From the NCBI GenBank assembly GCA_937924525.1, contig CALDSU010000002.1, positions 62,001 to 126,000 on the forward strand: DNA of 64,000 bases. The letters run 5' to 3'. The DNA is from an uncultured Bryobacteraceae bacterium (GTDB taxonomy: Bacteria > Acidobacteriota > Terriglobia > Bryobacterales > Bryobacteraceae). Below the pieces are notes generated by a model. The model searched no databases, was not told where the DNA came from, and worked only from the letters and a program-made list of their open reading frames with translations. Below, one piece after another: positions 43,730-53,854 of the stretch (positions are counted from its first letter, which is position 1; each line of letters starts with the position of its first letter). Made by a program: the position numbers and the translations under genes.

Positions 43730-44400
43730 TCACCGCCGCGCCTGCCGAGCGAAGTCACCCGCGACCGTTCGGAGCTTTTCAAGGCATCGTCGCGGTTCCC
43801 CTCGATCGCCAGCTACCTCATATTGCGTCAAGGCGTACTCGGTGAGCGCCGCCGAACGGATAATCTTGAGAATTGACGCGCCGGGCCGTCGCTGAATATC
43901 ACCGATCTTCATGTAGGCGGCCGCCAGTTCGCGCTGCAATGCGGGGCCGCCGCCCGGTCCATGATCGACGCGCGGATCCGCGTGGAGCCCGGCGGCTCCG
44001 CCACGTCCAGTTCGAACAGAAATGAGTTGGCCAGGGTACGAGCCTCCCCGGCGTGGCGCTGCGCCGTCTCTGCGTTGCGATGGGCCAGCCGCGCCTGCCA
44101 AAAAGCCACGCCCAGGCCCGCGGAAAGCGCCGGCCCGGCGGCGGCCGCCGCCAGTGCGCCGGCCCGGCGCCGGCGCACGAACTTCATCGCCCGGCAGTCC
44201 AGGGTCGGCCGGCGCGCGGAAACCGGCAGCGACTGCCAGTGGCGGCGGGTGTCCTCGGCGAACGCCTCCGCCGAGGAATACCGCAGGTGCGGCTCCGCTT
44301 CGATCGCCTTCCGCGCGATGTTGTCGAGATCGCCCGCCAAGGGGCGCTGGCCGAGCGCGATCCGGCGGATGTCGAGGCCCCGCGTCACCTGGCGCAGAGC
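43730..44400 (-). pseudogene. Inverted remnant of a Pkn-type serine/threonine kinase (kinase tail, membrane segment, first TPR)
   Basis: Read on the minus strand, about 44375 downward gives GDLDNIARKAIEAEPHLRYSSAEAFAEDTRRHW, the end of a Pkn-type kinase domain. The transmembrane stretch AGALAAAAAGPALSAGLGVAFWQARL and RTLANSFLFELDVAEPPGST follow. A frameshift near 43950 leads to LQRELAAAYMKIGDIQRRPGAS, and at least one more shift follows. The catalytic part of the kinase is missing. Its orientation is opposite to the sigma remnant before it and the TPR remnant after it. Confidence 0.75.
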
Positions 44401-44950
44401 TACACGTACATGGGCGCGACGTGATGGCATCTGGGAGATTGGGTGGGAGCGTTGGAAGCCCGCGGCAGGCGCTGGTTTTGTGCGAGCGTCTGGTGGGAAC
44501 GAACCCGCAGGGAGTGGCCGGGCGGCGCGGACTGGCTTTGGCCCAGTCCCGGCTGGGGGCCAGTTTGCCGGAAACGGGCGACGGCGCCGGCGCGATCCGG
44601 GCGGCCCAGCGCGCGCTGGCCATGGAAAAGGCGCTGCTCGACGAGAACCCGGGCAATGTGCAGATCCGGGGTTGCTGCGCGACGGCGTTGCGCTCGTTGG
44701 GCCGGGGTCTGAACCAGACCGGTTCGCCTCGGCAGTCTTTGGGTTATCTGGAGCAGGCGCGGCAGATCGCTGAGGAGGTGGCGGCGGACCCGGCCGACTG
44801 GCGCGTGCGGTCGATGCTGGCGGCGTGCCGCGGCGAGATGGCTCGTGCGCACCTCCAGCTGGGACAGCGTGCCGCGGCCCTGGCGCACGTGGTCTGGGTG
44901 TGGCGCACGCGGGAGGAACTGCGGACGAGCCTTCTCCCCGGGGCCGCGAT
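44376..44950 (+). pseudogene. TPR-region remnant of the same kinase
   Basis: The plus strand gives HLAQSYTYMGAT, then after a stop WHLGDWVGALEA, then in another frame RQALVLCERLVGTNPQ, GAIRAAQRALAMEKALLDENP and LGYLEQARQIAEEVAADPADWRVRSMLAACRGEMARAHLQLGQ. This is the usual TPR tail of acidobacterial Pkn-type kinases. Several frame changes and the missing front mark it as a pseudogene. It abuts the inverted kinase piece. Confidence 0.7.
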
Positions 44951-44983
44951 CAGGTCTAATCGGGAAAGGAGGAGCGGCGAGCC

Positions 44984-45880
44984 ATGGATTTTCTCGCACG
45001 GATCGCCCAGGGCCGGGTCCTGATCTCGGACGGTGCGATGGGGACTTTGCTGCAAGCGCGAGGGCTCGCGGCCGGCGCATGCCCCGAGGCCTGGTGCCTC
45101 TCGCACCCGGACGTGGTGCGCGGCATCGCCGCAGCCTACCTCGACGCCGGCGCCGAGATGATCGAGACCAATTCGTTCGGCGGCAGTTCGTTCAAACTGG
45201 CGCCGTACGGGCTGGCGGACCAAGTGCGGCTTCTCAACCGCGCGGCCGCGCGGCTGGCGCGAGAAGCGGCGGGGAGGCGGGCCTATGTCGCCGCTTCGGT
45301 CGGCCCGACCGGGCATATCGCCGACGACGAAGGGGGCGACGTCACCGCGGAGCAACTCTACGCCGCCTTTCAGGAGCAGATCCTCGCGCTGGCCGAGGGA
45401 GGCGCGGACGCCATTTGCATCGAAACCATGTCGTCGCTGCGCGAGGCGATCCAGGCGATCCGCGCCGCCAAGGACGGCGTTTCGTTGCCGGTCATCTGCA
45501 CCTTCACCTTTGAAACCGGCGCGCGAGGGTTTCGGACCATGATGGGGGTGAAGCCGGACCGCGCCGCGCGGGAAGCCCTGGCCGCCGGCGCCGATATTGT
45601 CGGAGCCAACTGCGGCAACGGCGTCGACCAGATGATCGAGATCGCCCGCCAGATGCGGGCCGCCGCGCCTGCCGCGCCGATTCTGATTCAAGCCAACGCG
45701 GGCGCGCCGGTGATCGAGGACGGCAAAGCGGTATTCAAGGAGACGCCGGAGTACATGGCGTCCCGGGTAGCGGCGCTGGCCGAAGCCGGGGCCAGCATCA
45801 TTGGCGGCTGCTGCGGAACCACGCCCGCGCACATCGCCGCGATGGCTCAAGCCGCCCGCGCGCTTGCCGCCGGGCGGTGA
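44984..45880 (+). CDS. Homocysteine S-methyltransferase family protein
   Basis: This 298-aa TIM barrel of the Pfam S-methyl_trans family (MetH N-terminal, BHMT, MmuM) has LISDGAMGTLLQARGL near the start, ETNSFGGSSF near 60-69, GANCGNGVDQM near 205 (first zinc Cys) and IGGCCGTTPAHIAAM near 269-283 (Cys pair). All three zinc ligands are present, so a thiol such as homocysteine is the likely acceptor. The methyl donor (betaine, S-methylmethionine or a corrinoid protein) is not clear. A Shine-Dalgarno AGGAGG precedes ATG 44984. Confidence 0.87.
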   Translation: MDFLARIAQGRVLISDGAMGTLLQARGLAAGACPEAWCLSHPDVVRGIAAAYLDAGAEMIETNSFGGSSFKLAPYGLADQVRLLNRAAARLAREAAGRRAYVAASVGPTGHIADDEGGDVTAEQLYAAFQEQILALAEGGADAICIETMSSLREAIQAIRAAKDGVSLPVICTFTFETGARGFRTMMGVKPDRAAREALAAGADIVGANCGNGVDQMIEIARQMRAAAPAAPILIQANAGAPVIEDGKAVFKETPEYMASRVAALAEAGASIIGGCCGTTPAHIAAMAQAARALAAGR

Positions 45881-45890
45881 AAGCCGCGGC

Positions 45891-47333
<1,443 letters not shown>

Positions 47334-47336
47334 GGT

Positions 47337-49994
47337 TCACCTCCGGGTCAGCGCTTCGTCGAGGTTTAACAGGGTGTTGGCGACCACCACCCAGGCGGCG
47401 CGCGACGCCTGCTCGGCGGTGGGCGCGCCGGGCTGGAGCGGCAAGACGCCGCGCAGGCTCAGGTCCATCAACTGGCCGCCGTTTTCTTTCTCGCGGATGC
47501 GGGAGGCTTTCACCGCCAGCACATTGCGGCCAGGCTTCAACGCCGCGGCGCCTTCCGGCGAGACGCGGTACTCGTAGTAGCCGTTGCGGTCCAGCAGACT
47601 CGCCGCCGCCGGCACGCCGTTCAGAAACGCTTCAAACGCGCCCGCCGTCCGGACCAGGAACTTCAGATCCTCGAGCGGCTGCGCGGCGTCGAAGGCGAGC
47701 CGCATCCACAGGAACTCGCTTTCCCAGTTGGTGGCGACTTTCCACTCGGCGGGCATTTTGGGATGCCAGCCGAACTGGCCGCGGCCCGTATTCCAGCTTC
47801 GCGCGTCGTAGTGGGCGCTCTGCCAGCCCTCGCCCGGGTCGTTCACCGTGTAGCGCCACTCGGGCGGGACGCCGCGCGCGTCGTCCACCAGCACCACCTC
47901 CCGGTCGCGCGGGTAAATGATCTGGTCGTAGTGCAGCAGCTTGAACTGCTCTGCGGCCCGGCCGTGGAGTTCGGCGGCCGCCTTACGGTGCAGCTTGAGG
48001 ATACGGTCCAGTTCGGCCGCACCCGGCGGACGCACCAGCAGCAACTCGAACAGGCGGGTGGCGCGGGCCGTGTCCTCGGGACCCGCCTCGCGGAGCGCCC
48101 GGAGCGCCAGGTGCTGCGCCGCTTCCATCGAAACCGGATCGTTCAGCGACGCCAGCGCCTGGAGCGGGGTGTTGGTCCGGATGCGGCGGATGGTGCAGAG
48201 CTCCCCCGTCGGCGCGTCGTAGGTGATCATGGACGGATACGGCGACGTGCGGCGCAGGAACGTGTAGAGCCCGCGGCGATAGCGATCCTCCCCGTCGCTG
48301 GTGATCCAGCTTTCGCCGTTGTAGACCACCATCCAGATTCCTTCGGGCTGCCACGGCATCACCGGGGGACCGTAGAGCTTGCGGCTGAGCAGTCCGCTGG
48401 CCGCCAGCGCCTGGTCCCGGACCACCTCCGCGTCCAGCCGGAAGCGCGCGCCGCGCGCCAGCAGGCGGTTGCGCGGGTCCTTTTCCAGCAGCGCCGGCGT
48501 GACCGCGGAAGACTGCCGGTAGGTGGCGGACATCGCCATCGTCTTCAGGATGCTCTTCATGTCCCAGTCCGTCCGCATGAACTCGGTGGCCAGCCAGTCG
48601 AGCAGTTCCGGGTGGCTGGGCAGGTTTCCTTGCGTGCCGAAGTCCTCCTCGCTTTCGACCAGACCGGTCCCGAACAGGCGCGCCCACAGGCGGTTCACCG
48701 TCACCCGCGCGGTGAGCGGGTTCTCCTTCGAAACCAGCCACCGGGCGAGTCCCAGTCGGTTCCGCGGAGCATCGGCGGGCGACTGGTGAAACGCCGAGAG
48801 CACGGCCGGTGCGACCTCCGCGCCCGGATTGAGGAAGTTGCCGCGCTCATGAATCCGGGTGCGGCGCTGTTTGTCCGCCGGGAGCTCGCGCATCACCAGG
48901 GTGGTGGTCTCGCCCAGCTTGAGCGTGGGAGAATCGTCCGGTTTGTCGTTGTCCTCAGTCTGGTTGAAAAATGCGTACAACTGGTAGAACTCGCGGTGCG
49001 AAATCGGATCGTACTTGTGCGTGTGGCATTGCGCGCAGCCCACGGTCAGCCCCATCCACACCTGGCCAGTCACCGCCACGCGGTCCTTGACGGCGGCGTC
49101 GCGAAACTCCTCGTCGTCGGTTCCGCCCTCGGTGTTGGTCATGGTGTTGCGGTGGAAGCCGGTCGCCACCAGGTCGGCTTCGCTGGGGTTGGGCAGCAGG
49201 TCGCCAGCGAGTTGCAGAATGGTGAACCGGTCGAAAGGGACATTGTCGTTAAGCGCGCGGATCACCCAGTCGCGATAGGGCCAGATGGTGCGCCGGTTAT
49301 CTTTCTCGTATCCCTGGGTGTCGGCGTAACGGGCGAGGTCCAGCCAGACCCGGGCCCACCGTTCTCCGTACGCGGGCGAAGCAAGCAGGCGGTCGACCAG
49401 GCGCTCATAGGCTTTGGGCGATTGGTCGTCGAGGAAGGCTTTCAACACGCCAGGTTCCGGTGGCAACCCTGTCAGGTCCAAGGCGGCGCGGCGGGCCAGG
49501 GTATGCCGGTCCGCTTCCGGCGACGGCGTCAGCCCTTCTTGTTCCAGCCGCGCCAGGACGAACCGGTCGATTTCGTTTCGCGGCCAGCGGGCATCCCGGA
49601 CGGCCGGCGGCGCGGGCCGTGTGGGTTTCACAAACGCCCAATGCTTCTCGTACGGGGCGCCGGCATCGATCCACTTCTTCAGCAGATCGATCTCGTCGGC
49701 GGTGAGCCGGGGGCCGGCGGGCGGCATGGGCCGCCGGGGATCCTGGGCGCGCACGATGACCCGGCTGCGGGCGCTGTCGCCGGGCACGATTCCGGCGTGC
49801 CCGCCCGTCTTGCCCAGCGCCCCGTCGCGCGTATCGAGGCGGAAATTCGCCTGGCGGGAGTGCTCATCCGGGCCGTGGCAGGCCAGACAGCGCTTGGCCA
49901 GCAGCGGGCGGATGTCGCGCTGGTAGTCGACGGCCAGCGCGGCCGGCGGGGGCAGGCACAAAGCCAGCCCGGGCAGCAGAGTCCAAAGCCGCAT
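47337..49994 (-). CDS. Planctomycete-type cytochrome c / DUF1549 / DUF1553 protein
   Basis: This 885-aa exported protein has a signal peptide (about 1-21), then a PSD1-type haem domain with CLACH (Cys36, Cys39, His40). DUF1549 covers about 130-340 (NEIDRFVLARLEQEGL, then WARVWLDLARYADTQGY and CAQCHTHKYDPIS, a second CxxCH). DUF1553 spans about 380-650 (NRLGLARWLVSKENPLTARVTVNRLWARLFGTGLVESEEDFG). The two CxxCH motifs suggest two haems or one haem plus a structural site. Co-transcribed with the DUF1501 gene; a periplasmic redox role is likely. Confidence 0.93.
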   Translation of the reverse strand: MRLWTLLPGLALCLPPPAALAVDYQRDIRPLLAKRCLACHGPDEHSRQANFRLDTRDGALGKTGGHAGIVPGDSARSRVIVRAQDPRRPMPPAGPRLTADEIDLLKKWIDAGAPYEKHWAFVKPTRPAPPAVRDARWPRNEIDRFVLARLEQEGLTPSPEADRHTLARRAALDLTGLPPEPGVLKAFLDDQSPKAYERLVDRLLASPAYGERWARVWLDLARYADTQGYEKDNRRTIWPYRDWVIRALNDNVPFDRFTILQLAGDLLPNPSEADLVATGFHRNTMTNTEGGTDDEEFRDAAVKDRVAVTGQVWMGLTVGCAQCHTHKYDPISHREFYQLYAFFNQTEDNDKPDDSPTLKLGETTTLVMRELPADKQRRTRIHERGNFLNPGAEVAPAVLSAFHQSPADAPRNRLGLARWLVSKENPLTARVTVNRLWARLFGTGLVESEEDFGTQGNLPSHPELLDWLATEFMRTDWDMKSILKTMAMSATYRQSSAVTPALLEKDPRNRLLARGARFRLDAEVVRDQALAASGLLSRKLYGPPVMPWQPEGIWMVVYNGESWITSDGEDRYRRGLYTFLRRTSPYPSMITYDAPTGELCTIRRIRTNTPLQALASLNDPVSMEAAQHLALRALREAGPEDTARATRLFELLLVRPPGAAELDRILKLHRKAAAELHGRAAEQFKLLHYDQIIYPRDREVVLVDDARGVPPEWRYTVNDPGEGWQSAHYDARSWNTGRGQFGWHPKMPAEWKVATNWESEFLWMRLAFDAAQPLEDLKFLVRTAGAFEAFLNGVPAAASLLDRNGYYEYRVSPEGAAALKPGRNVLAVKASRIREKENGGQLMDLSLRGVLPLQPGAPTAEQASRAAWVVVANTLLNLDEALTRR

Positions 49995-50046
49995 ATCCCG
50001 CTATTGTATGCGGACTCGCGGCGCTTGTGCCCGCAAACGGGAAGGT

Positions 50047-50364
50047 TTACTCCGGGTTGGTCAGGTCGGCGATCCACGTCATCGCGGCGTAGGCCCCCGG
50101 CCAGCCAATCGTGGTGATGGCCAAAATGGCGACATGCATCAACTCTTCCGGGGTGACGCCCGCTTCCAGCGCGTGCCGGGTGGCCGAATGCACGGCGCCC
50201 TCGTGTTGCGATCCGATCGCCAACGCCAGTTTGGCCAGGCGGCGGGTCTTCTCGTCGAGCGGACCGCCTTTTTCGTGGCAGGCTTGGCCCAGAGCGGCGA
50301 ATGCGGCGCCCACCTCCGGGTACCGCTGACTGAAGGCTTGGAGCGAAACAGGTTGTGTTTTCAT
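50047..50364 (-). CDS. Carboxymuconolactone decarboxylase (CMD)-family protein lacking the AhpD cysteine pair
   Basis: This 105-aa all-helical protein of the CMD/AhpD superfamily has DEKTRRLAKLALAIGSQHEGAVHSATRHALEAGVTPEEL. In AhpD the motif is E-x2-C-x2-C-x3-H; here both cysteines are replaced (EGAVHSATRHA), so it is not a peroxidase-type AhpD. ATG 50364 has GAGG 7 nt upstream; the longer frame to 50499 is not supported. Function unknown. Confidence 0.82.
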   Translation of the reverse strand: MKTQPVSLQAFSQRYPEVGAAFAALGQACHEKGGPLDEKTRRLAKLALAIGSQHEGAVHSATRHALEAGVTPEELMHVAILAITTIGWPGAYAAMTWIADLTNPE

Positions 50365-50497
50365 TGCGTTTCCTCTACTGTACAGCAGCTTGACGCCGCT
50401 GCGCGTACAGCCATTCCGGCCGCCGGATACCGCCGTTCCGGGATGCGCCAGGCCGCGCCGGTTTTCTACCCTGGAGCAAACAAGCAGGAGAGCTGCC

Positions 50498-51727
50498 ATG
50501 GCCGATTTCTATCAGACTGGAATTGTTACGACATTGCACCGGCTCAAGCCCAACCATGTCGAACGGCTTGAAGCAGACCTGGAAAAATTCTCCCGAAACC
50601 GGCCCATCGGGTTGGTCCTGCCGGCCCTGTACTCGGAGTTTGAATCCATGGCGATGCAGCGCATTGTGACGGAACTGAAAAAAGTACGTTACTTGCAGCG
50701 GATCGTGCTGGCCCTTGGCCGGGCCAACCGGGACCAGTATCTGCGGGCGAGGTCTTTCTTTGCCGACTTCTACACGCCGGTCACCATGCTGTGGATCGAC
50801 AGCGAGCGCATCCAGGCTTTATTTAACCTCCTGAACGAGCGGGGCCTTTCGGCGGGCGGCGACGGAAAGGGCCGGTCCTGCTGGCTTTCTTACGGCTATC
50901 TGCTGGCGACCCGCGATTGCGACGTCATCGCCCTGCACGATTGCGACATCGTCAACTACGAACGCCAACTGCTGGCGCGGCTCTGCTATCCGGTGGTGCA
51001 TCCGCACCTGAGCTTCGAGTTCTGCAAAGGATTCTATGCGCGGGTGACGGACCGGATGCACGGCCGGGTCACCCGCCTGTTTATGACGCCGTTGATCCGG
51101 GCGATGGCGGACATGGCGCCGCAGGCCACGTTCCTGCGGTTTCTCGATAGTTTCCGCTATCCGCTGGCTGGCGAGTTCGCCATGGATATCAACCTGGCGC
51201 GCGTCAACCGGATTCCGGCCGATTGGGGGCTGGAGGTCGGCGTTCTGGCCGAGGTCTACCGCAATTGCGCGCTCTCGCGCACCTGCCAGGTGGATCTGAC
51301 GGACAACTACGAGCACAAGCACCAGCCGCTGTCGAAGGAAGACGCGCAGAAGGGACTGGCGCGCATGACCTCGGACATCGCCAAGTCGCTCTACCGCACG
51401 CTGGCGGCCGAGGGGGTGGTGTTCACCGCCGACCACTTCCGCAGCCTGGAAGTGCGCTACGTGCGCATGGCCGAAGACACGATCGCGCGCTATTACGCCG
51501 ACGCCATGCTGAACGGACTGAAGTTCGACCGGCATGCGGAAGAAGAAGCAGTCACCACGTTCGCGGAAAGCCTGCGGCGGGCGGCCGCCGATTTCCTGGA
51601 GGACCCGCGGGGCCTGCCCCTGATTCCCAACTGGAGCCGCGTCCTGGCCGCGATTCCTGAATTCTTCGACCTGCTGACCGACGCCGTGGACCGCGACTCG
51701 CGGCAAGTTGCGGCGCGGACCGCGTAA
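50498..51727 (+). CDS. gpgS: Glucosyl-3-phosphoglycerate synthase-like GT81 glycosyltransferase
   Basis: This 409-aa cytosolic enzyme would transfer glucose from NDP-glucose to 3-phosphoglycerate, the first step of glucosylglycerate synthesis. Motifs of the GpgS family are present: GGDGKG (120-125), the metal-binding DCD (148-150), YPLAGEFAMDIN (221-232) and the acceptor region GLEVGVLAEVY with QVDLTDNYEHKH (His273, His275). The start has AGGAG 7 nt upstream; the frame is open further but unsupported. It is the first gene of a run with a second glycosyltransferase and a membrane channel-like protein. Confidence 0.8.
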   Translation: MADFYQTGIVTTLHRLKPNHVERLEADLEKFSRNRPIGLVLPALYSEFESMAMQRIVTELKKVRYLQRIVLALGRANRDQYLRARSFFADFYTPVTMLWIDSERIQALFNLLNERGLSAGGDGKGRSCWLSYGYLLATRDCDVIALHDCDIVNYERQLLARLCYPVVHPHLSFEFCKGFYARVTDRMHGRVTRLFMTPLIRAMADMAPQATFLRFLDSFRYPLAGEFAMDINLARVNRIPADWGLEVGVLAEVYRNCALSRTCQVDLTDNYEHKHQPLSKEDAQKGLARMTSDIAKSLYRTLAAEGVVFTADHFRSLEVRYVRMAEDTIARYYADAMLNGLKFDRHAEEEAVTTFAESLRRAAADFLEDPRGLPLIPNWSRVLAAIPEFFDLLTDAVDRDSRQVAARTA

Positions 51728-51739
51728 GGAGCCGAACCC

Positions 51740-53080
51740 ATGCCGACCCCGCCGATGCCGGAGGAAGCCCGCCGCGCCGCCGAGACGCTGCGCCGGGCCG
51801 ACGTAGTCATCGGCATCCCCAGCTACAATAACGCCCGCACCATCACGCACGTGGTCCGGGCGGCATACGCCGGGCTGGCCAAGTATTTTCCTCAGCTCAC
51901 GGCGGTGGTGATCAACTCCGACGGCGGCTCCACCGACGGGACGCGGGAGGCGGTGCTGTCGGCGCACGTGGAGGACAGCCGCCTGCTGCTATTGTCCACG
52001 CCCACCGTGGCGGCCCACCGGCTCTCGCTGCCCTATCACGGAATTCCCGGCAAGGGCAGCGCCTTCCGGCTGGTCTTTCAATTGGCCAAGGAACTCGGCG
52101 CCAAGGCGTGCGCCGTGGTCGATTCCGACCTGCGCTCGATCACGCCGGAGTGGATTGATCTGTTGCTCCGCCCCATTCTCTTCGCGAACTACGATTTTGT
52201 CGCCCCCTATTACCACCGCCACAAGTACGACGGCACCATCACCAACAGCATCGTGTATCCGCTGACGCGCGCGCTCTACGGGGTGCGCATCCGCCAGCCG
52301 ATCGGCGGCGAGTTCGGCATGTCGGCTGCGGTCTACGAGCGCTACCTGGAGCGCGATGACTGGGAGACCGACGTCGCCCGCTTCGGCATCGACATCTGGA
52401 TGACGACGATCGCCGTGGCGGAAGGTTTTCGCGTCTGCCAGAGCTTCCTGGGCGCCAAACTGCACGACGCCAAGGATCCCGCCGCCGATCTGACCGCGAT
52501 GCTGCACCAGGTGGTGGGCAGCGTGTTCACCCTGATGGAAGAGTATGATCACCGCTGGCGCGCGATCACCGGCAGCGAACCCGCCGAGTTGTTCGGCTTT
52601 CGCTTTGATGTGGGCGTCGAAGCCATCCAGGTGAATGTCAAGCGGATGATCGACGCGTTTTGCCGGGGCTCCCGGGAACTGGCCGAGATCTGGGCCGAGA
52701 CGCTCCATCCGGAGACGTGGGCGGCGGTGGCGGATTTGAGCCGGCACGCGCACGATCCCGGCGTTCCGTTCCACATCGAGGATGAACTGTGGGCGCGAGT
52801 GGTGCTGGACATGGCGTGCGCGTATCATCACCACCGGGTCGGCCGCGGACATATCCTGCGTTCGCTGACGCCGCTCTATCTGGCCCGCGTCGCCTCGTTT
52901 GTACTGGAAACCGAGAGTCTGTTGTCCGCTCAGGTGGAAGACCGCATGGAGCAGCTGTGCCTGACCTTCGAGCGGATGAAACCGTATCTGGTGGAGCAGT
53001 GGAACGGCCGAGCGGCGTCCAAGTCCGCCTCGGCGGAAGGCCGCCACGCCGCTGCTCCCAAAACCCGTCAGGAGGTATGA
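51740..53080 (+). CDS. Glycosyltransferase related to glucosylglycerate synthase
   Basis: This 446-aa GT-A enzyme has ADVVIGIPSYNNARTI near 20-35, SDGGSTDGT (60-68), GIPGKGSAFRL (101-111), metal-binding DSD (128-130) and QPIGGEFGM (186-194). The layout parallels GpgS, but the acceptor part differs (HDAKDPAADLTAMLHQ). It could be a direct glucosylglycerate synthase or add a second sugar to glucosylglycerate. A Pro/Ala/Lys-rich tail ends the protein. It starts 12 bp after gpgS and ends with a Shine-Dalgarno (53071-53075) for the next gene. Confidence 0.75.
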   Translation: MPTPPMPEEARRAAETLRRADVVIGIPSYNNARTITHVVRAAYAGLAKYFPQLTAVVINSDGGSTDGTREAVLSAHVEDSRLLLLSTPTVAAHRLSLPYHGIPGKGSAFRLVFQLAKELGAKACAVVDSDLRSITPEWIDLLLRPILFANYDFVAPYYHRHKYDGTITNSIVYPLTRALYGVRIRQPIGGEFGMSAAVYERYLERDDWETDVARFGIDIWMTTIAVAEGFRVCQSFLGAKLHDAKDPAADLTAMLHQVVGSVFTLMEEYDHRWRAITGSEPAELFGFRFDVGVEAIQVNVKRMIDAFCRGSRELAEIWAETLHPETWAAVADLSRHAHDPGVPFHIEDELWARVVLDMACAYHHHRVGRGHILRSLTPLYLARVASFVLETESLLSAQVEDRMEQLCLTFERMKPYLVEQWNGRAASKSASAEGRHAAAPKTRQEV

Positions 53081-53084
53081 CACC

Positions 53085-53804
53085 ATGGTCGCCACTTTGC
53101 AGCAGGTGCTGGAAGGCGTCCTGTTGCGTCTGAAGCATCACATCACGACCTTCCTTCCTTCGTTGTTGGCCGCGCTGATCCTGTTTCTGGTCGCCTACCT
53201 GGCCGCGATCGCCGCGCGGTGGATGGTCTACCGCATCTTCAAAGGGCTCACCATCGACCGCTTCCTGCGGCAGAGCGGCGTCGTGTTCATGCTCGACCGT
53301 TCCGGGCGGGTGCGGGCCACGCGCATTGTCGCCGAATCGGTGTACTGGGCGATCCTGCTGGCCGGAATCCTGACCGGCCTGAGCGTGTTCGACACCCAGC
53401 TCACCACGCAGATGATCGAGAGCTTCGTGTTTCTGCTGCCCAAAATGGTGGTGGCGGGCCTCATCCTGCTGGCCGGCGGCTGGCTGGCCCAGTATCTGGG
53501 CCGCAGCATGTTGGTCTGGGCGGTGAATGAGGGCCTGCCCGCGCCGCGGCGCATGGCGGCCGCCGTGCGCGTGGTGATCATGTTCGTGGCGGTGGTGGTC
53601 GCCGCCGACCAGTTGAATTTCGCCCGCAACGTGTTTCTGGCGGCGTTCATCATTCTGGTGGGCGGCGCGGCGCTGGCGGCGAGTCTCGCCTTCGGCTTGA
53701 GCGGGGGAGCTACGCTGCGGCGCGTGCTGGACGAGCGGCGGGAAGAGGCGGGGGAAGTCCGCGAAGGCGAATCCCGCGACCGCTCTTTGTGGAACCACTT
53801 GTGA
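53085..53804 (+). CDS. Conserved TM-helix repeat protein, putative small mechanosensitive channel-like
   Basis: This 239-aa membrane protein has about four to five hydrophobic helices: FLPSLLAALILFLVAYLAAIAARW (about 25-46), a segment near 85-105, MVVAGLILLAGGWLAQYLGR (about 122-141), VVIMFVAVVVAA near 165-175 and FIILVGGAALAASLAFGLSGG (about 190-210). The GxxLAxYLGR and GLGG-like motifs are typical of the conserved TM helix (CmpX/MscS-related) family. It is co-transcribed with the glycosyltransferases, which suggests osmotic adaptation. A charged tail ends the protein. Confidence 0.75.
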   Translation: MVATLQQVLEGVLLRLKHHITTFLPSLLAALILFLVAYLAAIAARWMVYRIFKGLTIDRFLRQSGVVFMLDRSGRVRATRIVAESVYWAILLAGILTGLSVFDTQLTTQMIESFVFLLPKMVVAGLILLAGGWLAQYLGRSMLVWAVNEGLPAPRRMAAAVRVVIMFVAVVVAADQLNFARNVFLAAFIILVGGAALAASLAFGLSGGATLRRVLDERREEAGEVREGESRDRSLWNHL

Positions 53805-53854
53805 GCGGCCTACGCGCACCCGCGGCCTGGTCTTCGCGCTCCCGGTCCGCGTGA

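Noticed and set aside
44950-44984. SAM- or cobalamin-type riboswitch before the homocysteine methyltransferase gene
   Set aside because: The leader between the TPR remnant and the gene is only about 35 bp, too short, and contains just the Shine-Dalgarno.
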